Below, piece after piece: positions 5,036-9,970 of a stretch of DNA of 9,970 bases. Source of the stretch: Thermodesulfobacteriota bacterium (GTDB lineage Bacteria; Desulfobacterota; DSM-4660; Desulfatiglandales; HGW-15). Positions within the stretch are counted from its first letter, which is position 1; each line of letters opens with the position of its first letter. Position numbers and translations under genes: made by a program. The DNA is taken from positions 1 through 9,970 of the forward strand of contig JALOPA010000109.1 in NCBI GenBank assembly GCA_025454125.1. Direction: 5' to 3'. The notes beneath the pieces were generated by a model. The model searched no databases, was not told the DNA's origin, and saw nothing but the letters and a program-made list of their open reading frames with translations.

Positions 5036-6055
5036 TTACACTGACCGAAATCCTCCAAGCCACGTGTCGGCTCTGGCTGCTCTGGCTCTCATATCCTCAG
5101 CCTGGTTCACATAATGACAGGACGCCTTGTGCTCAGGCGCTATCTCGATCAGGGCCGGGATTTCCATGGAACATCGTTCCGTGCTGAAGGGACATCGTGA
5201 GGCGAAGCGGCAGCCCCGCAGTTCGCCCATCAGGACCGGCGGAACTCCCGGGATGGAGATGAGCTCGGAGCGCCGGTCCAGGATATTGGGGAAGGAGTTC
5301 TTCAGCCCCATGGTGTAGGGGTGAAAGGGGTGAAGAATCACTTCCCTCTTGGGGCCCAACTCCATGATCTTGCCGCCGTACATGACACCCACGTGGTCAC
5401 AATTTTCGATGACCAGGGCCATGTCATGGGTGACGAGGAGCATGGAAAAGCCCAGCAGGGCCTGAAGCCGTCTCACGTTCTTCAGAATCTGATCCTGCAC
5501 GATCACGTCCAAAGAGGTGGTCGGTTCGTCGGCAATGACCAGAGAGGGTTTGAGGATCAGGCTCATGGCGATGATGGCCCTCTGCCTCATGCCGCCGCTG
5601 AACTGGTGAGGATACTCCCGGAAGCGTTTGCTGTCGATGCCCACGAGGGCGAACATCTCCTCCACCCTCTGTTTTGCAGCGGCGCGGTCCATGGGGTCGT
5701 GGAGCTGAAGCGCCTCGACGATCTGGTCTCCCACCTTGTGCACCGGGTCCAGGGAGTTCAAAGCGCTCTGGGTGATCATGGAGATTTCCTTCCACCTCAG
5801 CTTTCGCCTCTGCTCTTCATCCAGGGTGACGAGGTCTTTTCCTTTGAACAGGATGCGGCCTCCTGCCACAAAGGCGTTGGGCGGCAGCACACCGATCACG
5901 GATTTGAGCACGGTGGATTTTCCGCAGGCCGATTCCCCCACGAGACCGAAATTGGAGCCTTCCGGGATGGAGAAAGAAACGTCCTCCGCCGCCCGCACCT
6001 CTCCGCGCTGGGTTCGATAAACCGTGTCCAGGTTTTCTACGCTCAGAAGAGCCAT
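5036..6055 (-). CDS. Peptide/nickel-type ABC importer ATPase, DppD/OppD-like
   Basis: The 339-residue cytoplasmic ATPase couples ATP hydrolysis to import. Walker A is GESACGKST (40-48), with Ala where the third conserved Gly usually stands, a tolerated variant. The Q-loop glutamine is near residue 96, the ABC signature is FSGGMRQR (152-159), Walker B is LVIADEP (172-178), and the H-loop histidine is H210. The C-terminal oligopeptide-transporter extension (about 240-316) has the typical GCRFASRCP motif, with cysteines at 282, 288, 295 and 313. It is the last gene of the operon, seven bases after the DppC-like stop codon. GGTGA in that stop region probably serves as its ribosome binding site. 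It should pair with the DppF-like ATPase. Transport of peptides rather than nickel or other ligands is not settled by the sequence. Confidence 0.95.
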   Translation of the reverse strand: MALLSVENLDTVYRTQRGEVRAAEDVSFSIPEGSNFGLVGESACGKSTVLKSVIGVLPPNAFVAGGRILFKGKDLVTLDEEQRRKLRWKEISMITQSALNSLDPVHKVGDQIVEALQLHDPMDRAAAKQRVEEMFALVGIDSKRFREYPHQFSGGMRQRAIIAMSLILKPSLVIADEPTTSLDVIVQDQILKNVRRLQALLGFSMLLVTHDMALVIENCDHVGVMYGGKIMELGPKREVILHPFHPYTMGLKNSFPNILDRRSELISIPGVPPVLMGELRGCRFASRCPFSTERCSMEIPALIEIAPEHKASCHYVNQAEDMRARAARADTWLGGFRSV

Positions 6056-6062
6056 GGTTCTA

Positions 6063-6917
6063 TCACCATTTCTTCAATCTCGGGTTGATCATCTCTTCGT
6101 AGGCCCGGCCGATGAAGTAAACCGCTGTGACAAGGATCATGATGGCGGCTCCCGGCGGGATCACCCACCACCAGGCCTTGTAGGACATCTCAGAGGCGAA
6201 AGCTTCATAAATGATGGATCCCCAGCTGAGCACGTTGGGGTCTCCGAAACCCAGGAACCCGATGCTCGCCTCGGTGATGATCGCCCAGGCCAGTGCAAAC
6301 ACGACGTTGACCAGAGCCACAGGAAAGATGTTCGGCGCGATCTCGACATAGATGATCTTGAGGCTGCTCGCCCCCGAGACCCTGGCCGCATCCACGAAAG
6401 AACGCTCCCTCAAGGAGAGCACCTGGGATCGGATCACCCTCGCCGTGGAGCGCCACATGATGATCACCAGGGCCAGAATGATGGTCCACAAGCTCCTCCC
6501 TGTCAGGGAGAGCACGACGATGATGAAAGGGAGGAACGGAAGGCCCATGAAGATGTCCGTGATCCTCATGAGCAGATTGTCGATCCATCCGCCGTAGTAG
6601 CCTGCGATCAGGCCGATGTTGACCCCGATGATCACCACCCCGACGGCCGTGAGAAGGCCGATGATCAGGGCGGGCCGCCCTCCCCAAAGGATCTGGCTGA
6701 ACACATCCCGGCCCAGGATCGTGGTGCCCAGCAGATGGTCTGAAGACGGAGGATGCAGCTTCATCAGCTTCCCGGAGGCGTCGTAGTGTTTTTGCATGGG
6801 CTCATAGGGGGCCAGGACCGGCGCCAGGACCGCGACCCCAACACAGGCGGCGAAGACGATCAGGCCGAACAGGCCGAGTTTGGAGCGGGCAATGAATCGA
6901 AAGAAATCGCGCAGCAT
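6063..6917 (-). CDS. ABC importer permease, DppC/OppC-like
   Basis: The 284-residue inner-membrane protein has about six helices. The first (about 13-36) is followed by a short periplasmic stretch ending in SSDHLLGTTILGRDVFSQILWG, the standard OppC N-terminal domain boundary. The binding-protein-dependent permease domain spans about 80-275. The cytoplasmic EAA loop, which contacts an ATPase, is recognisable as VDAARVSGASSLKIIYVEIAPN (about 175-196). The WGSIIYEAF segment and the final ending after a last helix are normal. It forms a heterodimeric channel with the DppB-like permease. A 202-bp gap separates it from the dppB-like gene upstream, which is unusual for this operon type. The gap holds a degenerate inverted-repeat element. 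Confidence 0.95.
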   Translation of the reverse strand: MLRDFFRFIARSKLGLFGLIVFAACVGVAVLAPVLAPYEPMQKHYDASGKLMKLHPPSSDHLLGTTILGRDVFSQILWGGRPALIIGLLTAVGVVIIGVNIGLIAGYYGGWIDNLLMRITDIFMGLPFLPFIIVVLSLTGRSLWTIILALVIIMWRSTARVIRSQVLSLRERSFVDAARVSGASSLKIIYVEIAPNIFPVALVNVVFALAWAIITEASIGFLGFGDPNVLSWGSIIYEAFASEMSYKAWWWVIPPGAAIMILVTAVYFIGRAYEEMINPRLKKW

Positions 6918-6986
6918 GGTCTAACCCCCGACTCCGGTCTGAAAACGAATAAACTCTTTACAGGAGCGCACAGGGGACAAGGGGTT

Positions 6987-7050
6987 GTCATTCCCGCGGA
7001 GGCAGGAACCCAGATGGCGCTCAAAGACACGGGATGGCCGCGGGCATGAC
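6987..7050. repeat. Degenerate MITE/REP-like element C inside the importer operon
   Basis: The left arm (6987-7013) begins GTCATTCCCGCG and ends ACCCAG. It matches the right arm of the element at 4863-4957 (reversed) at 23 of 27 positions. The opposite arm (about 7029-7050) ends GCGGGCATGAC and is decayed. It lies between the two permease genes. A small GACAA-GGGG-TTGTC hairpin (6976-6989) overlaps its left edge. Confidence 0.55.
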
Positions 7051-7119
7051 GTCCCCGGAACTCGTTCGTGTTTAAAGCGTTCCTCCCCATGGCCGGAAGG
7101 AAGAGCATGTCCTGCGGGC

Positions 7120-8094
7120 TTACTCATACACAATCCTCGGATCCAGGACCCCGTAGAGCAGGTCGGCCACGAAGTTCCCCACGATGGTCAGAACGGCAAT
7201 GAGCAGGAAGCAGGCCTGGACCAGCGGGTAATCGCTCCGCTGGACCGCTTCGACCATGAGAAGCCCCAGCCCCGGCCATGAAAACACCGTCTCGATCACG
7301 ACCGATCCGGCCACGGCCCAGCCGAGAATAAGCGGGAGGGTGGTAGCGATGGGGAGAAAGGAGTTTCTCATCGCGTGGTTGTAGATGATGTTCCTTTCAG
7401 GCAGTCCTTTCATGCGGCACAGTTCGACGTAATCCTCGCCCAGGGTTTCGAGCATGCTGCTTCTCATGAGGAGGAGAGGGAAGCAGAGATTGTAGAGCGT
7501 ATTCACGATGAAGGGCAGGGCAAGGTGGTGGAGAAAATCCATACTGAAGTAAATGGCCCACGGGCTTTTCCCATAGTGCATTCCCGGGGAGACAATGTGC
7601 CCCAGAGGGAAGAGGTCCAGGTGAACGGAGAAAATGAAAATAGCGATCATGCTCAGCCAGAACACCGGCGCGGATTGAAAGGCCGTGCTCACAATCACGG
7701 TTCCGATCTCCAGCTTGCCGCCTCTTTTCCACGCAATGAGGGCTCCACCCACGACACCGAGGGCATAGGCGGCGACCATGGAGGGGAGGATGAGAAGGAT
7801 CGTGTTGAGGAGGCGGCCGGAGATCATGTCGCTCACTTTTCTGTTGTGCTGAAACGAATACCCGAAATCCAGGGCGACGATGTTCCTCATGTAGGCGGCG
7901 TACTGCTCGTGCAGCGGTCTGTCCAGGCCGTACTGCCGCTTCATTTCCTCCTGGGCCTTGGGGTTGAGCGCCGAGCTGATGACCGTCATGGTGGGATCGC
8001 CCGGCAGCATGCGGAACATGAAGAACATGAGGGTCGCCAGGACGAAGAGGGTCACGACCATGAGCACGATTCGATTGACGAGGTACTTGATCAT
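7120..8094 (-). CDS. ABC importer permease, DppB/OppB-like
   Basis: The 324-residue inner-membrane protein has six predicted helices. The first (about 9-30) leads into FRMLPGDPT, the classic OppB/DppB motif after helix one, and then a periplasmic stretch with RQYGLDRPLHEQYAAYM and LDFGYSF. The permease core follows, with TLLLILPSM-like helices and the EAA loop YVELCRMKGLPERNIIYNHAMRNS (about 225-248). ETVFSWPGLG and the ending LLYGVLDPRIVYE are typical family landmarks, and the length is normal. The ATG overlaps the preceding ATPase gene's TGA by four bases (ATGA), so the two are translationally coupled. It pairs with the DppC-like permease. Confidence 0.96.
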   Translation of the reverse strand: MIKYLVNRIVLMVVTLFVLATLMFFMFRMLPGDPTMTVISSALNPKAQEEMKRQYGLDRPLHEQYAAYMRNIVALDFGYSFQHNRKVSDMISGRLLNTILLILPSMVAAYALGVVGGALIAWKRGGKLEIGTVIVSTAFQSAPVFWLSMIAIFIFSVHLDLFPLGHIVSPGMHYGKSPWAIYFSMDFLHHLALPFIVNTLYNLCFPLLLMRSSMLETLGEDYVELCRMKGLPERNIIYNHAMRNSFLPIATTLPLILGWAVAGSVVIETVFSWPGLGLLMVEAVQRSDYPLVQACFLLIAVLTIVGNFVADLLYGVLDPRIVYE

Positions 8095-9077
8095 GGTTCG
8101 ACCGTCCTGAAGCAGGCGACCCGGTGCTCAGGGTCTGCAGCGCCCGGGATCAAGCCCGGCTCTTTCTGCCGGCAGGCGGCGTCGGCCTTGGGGCAGCGAG
8201 GCGCGAAACGGCATCCCGGAGGCAGGTTGATCGGGTCGGGAATGGCCCCTGCGATTCGAAGCTCCTCCCGATGTGTGTCCGGATCGGGAATGGGGATCGC
8301 CGAAATGAGCGCCCGCGTGTAGGGATGAAGCGGATGGTCGAGCACGGGGCCTGCCGGCCCGATTTCCACGATTTTCCCCAGGTACATGATCGCGATGGTG
8401 TCGCAGATGTGTCCTACGGTGGCCAGGTCATGGGTGATGTAGAGCAGGGAAAGGCTTTTTCGCCGCACCAGGTCTTTGAGCAGTGCAATGATGCCTGCCT
8501 TGATGGAGACGTCCAGCATGGAGATGGGCTCGTCGGCCACCAGGAACTGGGGATCCAGGATGATCGCCCTCCCGATGCAAAGCCTCTGGCGCTGGCCTCC
8601 GCTGAGGAGGTGAGGGTACTTCTCCAGAAAATCTTCGGGCGGGCTCAGCCCCACGAGTTCGAGGGTTTCCAGAGTCTTCTGCCGAACCGCGGCGCGGTCA
8701 CGAACGCCCTGGTACCACAAAGGCTTGGACAGGATTCTGGCCACAGGGTGCTGAGGGTTGATGGAGCCGTAAGGGTCCTGAAAGATCATCTGGGCTTTGC
8801 GATAAAAGCCCCTGAGATCCTTTCTGCGCAGTTCCTGCCCGTTTTCCCCGTTGATGAGAACCTCTCCCGAGGTGGCCTCATCCAGGCCGACGAGGATTCT
8901 CCCGGTCGTGGTCTTGCCGCACCCGCTTTCACCCACCAGCCCCAGAACGCCTCCGGAGGGAATCTCGAAGCTGACCGAGTCCACGGCCCTGACGACTTTC
9001 CCTCTTGATCTGGAAAAAAGAGAACGAATGCCCGAGACGACAGGGAAGTATTTCTTGAGGTGCACAACGGAGATCAT
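8091..9077 (-). CDS. Peptide/nickel-type ABC importer ATPase, DppF/OppF-like
   Basis: The 328-residue cytoplasmic ATPase has Walker A GESGCGKT (49-56), Q-loop FQDPYGSINP (99-108, the usual OppF/DppF form), signature LSGGQRQR (158-165), Walker B FLVADEP (178-184) and H-loop H216. The C-terminal oligopeptide extension has GCRFAPRCP, with cysteines at 289, 295, 302 and 322, the same arrangement as in the partner ATPase. The loop VSGIRSLFSRSRGKVVRAVDSVSF near the N-terminus is typical of the F-type subunit. An in-frame TGA six bases upstream limits the start to the ATG at 9077, which has no clear ribosome binding site. It is the second gene of the operon, directly after the binding protein, whereas F more often comes last. 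Confidence 0.95.
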   Translation of the reverse strand: MISVVHLKKYFPVVSGIRSLFSRSRGKVVRAVDSVSFEIPSGGVLGLVGESGCGKTTTGRILVGLDEATSGEVLINGENGQELRRKDLRGFYRKAQMIFQDPYGSINPQHPVARILSKPLWYQGVRDRAAVRQKTLETLELVGLSPPEDFLEKYPHLLSGGQRQRLCIGRAIILDPQFLVADEPISMLDVSIKAGIIALLKDLVRRKSLSLLYITHDLATVGHICDTIAIMYLGKIVEIGPAGPVLDHPLHPYTRALISAIPIPDPDTHREELRIAGAIPDPINLPPGCRFAPRCPKADAACRQKEPGLIPGAADPEHRVACFRTVEP

Positions 9078-9135
9078 GATTCAGCTTGCCCACGGACGGG
9101 TTCAGCCCATGGGGCCTTTCCTGGGTCTTCTCTTG

Positions 9136-9175
9136 GACAAGGGACCCGGGAAGTGTGGGGCCCGGGTCCCTTGTC
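9136..9175. promoter_or_regulatory. Perfect 15-bp hairpin between the binding-protein and ATPase genes
   Basis: GACAAGGGACCCGGG (9136-9150) pairs without mismatch with 9161-9175 around a 10-base loop. It begins 12 bases after the binding-protein stop codon on the minus strand and is not followed by a T-run, so it is not a classical intrinsic terminator. Stable stems in this position often block 3' decay of the upstream message or partially terminate it, raising binding protein over membrane components. That role is inferred here. Confidence 0.6.
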
Positions 9176-9187
9176 ATTCCTCCGTGG

Positions 9188-9970
9188 TCATTTCGCGGGC
9201 GGGAAACACAGTCTCCCGTCCTTGTCCCACTGAAAACCGGCCTCTTTGAGAATCTGTCTGGCTTTGTCGAGATTGAATTCTCGCATCTTGAGATTCTTGT
9301 TGTGCCAGAAGGCGTTGACCGGCGTGATCGGAGTGGCGCTCGGCGCCGCATACCCGCCGAGCACTTCATCGATGATCTTCTGGTAGGGGATGGCGTGGGA
9401 CAGGGCCACGCGGAGCGCCTTGTGTTTGAAGACCGGGCGGTTGCACTGGAAACGAATGCCCGTGTAGCCGTTGGAAGGCACCTTGAAGATCTTGATGTTC
9501 TTGTCGGTGGAGAAGTCCTTCACCGCCTCAGGAGGAAGGTTTTGGATGTTGATGTCGATCTCGCCTTTCTTCAACGCGTTGTTGCAGAGTTCCCTGGAGC
9601 CGTAGACGATAAAAAGAAGATCCGCTTTGGGAGCGGCAAAGTGATCTTTGTTGGCCTTGAGAAGGTACTCCGCCGCTTCTTTCCAGTACTCCATGATGTA
9701 GGCGCCGCTGCCCACCACCGGGATGTTCCTGTAGTCCTGCGGTTTGGCCAGCTTTTCCCTTTCCACCACGTCCTTCCACACGTGCTCCGGAAGGATGGGC
9801 ACCTGGCCCAGGGTGTTCATGATAAAGGGCGCAAAGGGCTTTTCCAGGTTGAAGCGCAGCTTGTACTCGTCCACCAGGTCTATGCTCGTGATGGGGGCCA
9901 GGTACTTGGTGAAGAAGGGGGCATTCCACTGCTTCATGTACTCGCAGGTGAACTTCACGTCCTTGGCCGT
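9188..9970 (-). CDS. Peptide/nickel-type ABC importer substrate-binding protein (SBP family 5), 5' part missing
   Basis: The frame is open to the right edge, so only the last 260 or so residues are present. The signal peptide and first lobe lie outside. The visible part opens with TAKDVKFTCEYMKQW, the conserved family-5 motif normally found about 100 residues into the mature protein. It continues with YKLRFNLEKPFAPF, PVVGSGAYIMEYWK, GEIDINIQNLPPE and FNLDKARQILKEAGF. The protein then ends at WDKDGRLCFPPAK. Many family members continue for 150 or more residues past the KARQILKEAGF motif, so this is either a short subfamily or a truncated copy. It would bind the ligand in the periplasm and deliver it to the B/C permease. 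It is first of the five visible operon genes, 110 bp before the F-type ATPase gene. Confidence 0.9.
   Translation of the reverse strand, partial: TAKDVKFTCEYMKQWNAPFFTKYLAPITSIDLVDEYKLRFNLEKPFAPFIMNTLGQVPILPEHVWKDVVEREKLAKPQDYRNIPVVGSGAYIMEYWKEAAEYLLKANKDHFAAPKADLLFIVYGSRELCNNALKKGEIDINIQNLPPEAVKDFSTDKNIKIFKVPSNGYTGIRFQCNRPVFKHKALRVALSHAIPYQKIIDEVLGGYAAPSATPITPVNAFWHNKNLKMREFNLDKARQILKEAGFQWDKDGRLCFPPAK

Noticed and set aside
5155..5193. Possible frameshift in the DppD-like gene because of its Cys-rich end
   Set aside because: The C-terminal Cys motif is the normal oligopeptide-ATPase extension and appears in the same form in the F-type partner. The frame is intact.
5321..6743. Long plus-strand open frames opposite the DppD-like and DppC-like genes
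   Set aside because: Their His- and Asp-rich, low-complexity translations are typical reverse-strand shadows of GC-rich genes. Both underlying genes are certain.
6860..7133. Minus-strand small open frames in the permease gap
   Set aside because: They overlap the degenerate repeat (PASAGMT / CLRGNDN-type text) and run into neighbouring genes in the wrong frame.
7375..9008. Long plus-strand open frames opposite the DppB-like and DppF-like genes
   Set aside because: Shadows rich in His, Glu and Gly that cross a known gene junction on the opposite strand, with no domain of their own.

Overview
This is a GC-rich bacterial chromosomal window of ordinary metabolic and transport genes. The gene styles and the dispersed inverted-repeat elements (arms of the form GTCATTCCxGCGAAAGCxGGAATCCAG) suggest an anaerobic deltaproteobacterium (Desulfobacterota). 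That assignment is inferred from general familiarity and was not tested. I see no phage, insertion-sequence transposase, CRISPR array, tRNA or rRNA.

Layout. (1) 1-1232: a divergent pair. The minus-strand gene is cut by the left edge and encodes the N-terminus of an integral membrane protein, possibly nitrate-reductase-gamma-like. The plus-strand gene encodes an IclR-family regulator. The 220 bp between them hold two back-to-back sigma70-type promoters. Each is followed, just past its -10 box, by a copy of the same 16-bp palindrome GTTCA-N6-TGAAC. This is the clearest regulatory signal in the window and implies that the IclR protein controls both itself and the membrane gene. (2) 1258-3302, minus strand: a two-gene operon of a membrane-anchored M23 (LytM) metallopeptidase and an HD-domain phosphohydrolase, with a 4-nt start/stop overlap. 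(3) 3437-4039, plus strand: a pyridoxamine-5'-phosphate-oxidase-like flavoprotein. (4) 4213-4698, minus strand: a gamma-glutamylcyclotransferase-like protein whose usual catalytic Glu appears to be Ser. (5) 5036-9970, minus strand: a peptide/nickel-type ABC importer operon in the order substrate-binding protein (cut by the right edge), ATPase (DppF-like), permease (DppB-like), permease (DppC-like), ATPase (DppD-like).

The importer would work as one unit. The periplasmic binding protein delivers a ligand to the B/C channel, and the two non-identical ATPases D and F power transport. The ligand cannot be read from the sequence. A perfect 15-bp hairpin separates the binding-protein gene from the first ATPase gene, a position where such structures often let the binding protein be made in excess.

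Three MITE/REP-like inverted-repeat elements lie in non-coding gaps: 4078-4196 (between convergent genes), 4863-4957 (after the importer operon) and 6987-7050 (degenerate, inside the operon between the two permease genes). The only gene-free stretch over 300 bp is 4699-5035, which holds a C-rich hairpin, a small palindrome and the second repeat element. I found no clearly novel system. The twin operators, the substituted cyclotransferase and the early-ending binding protein are the best items to follow up.
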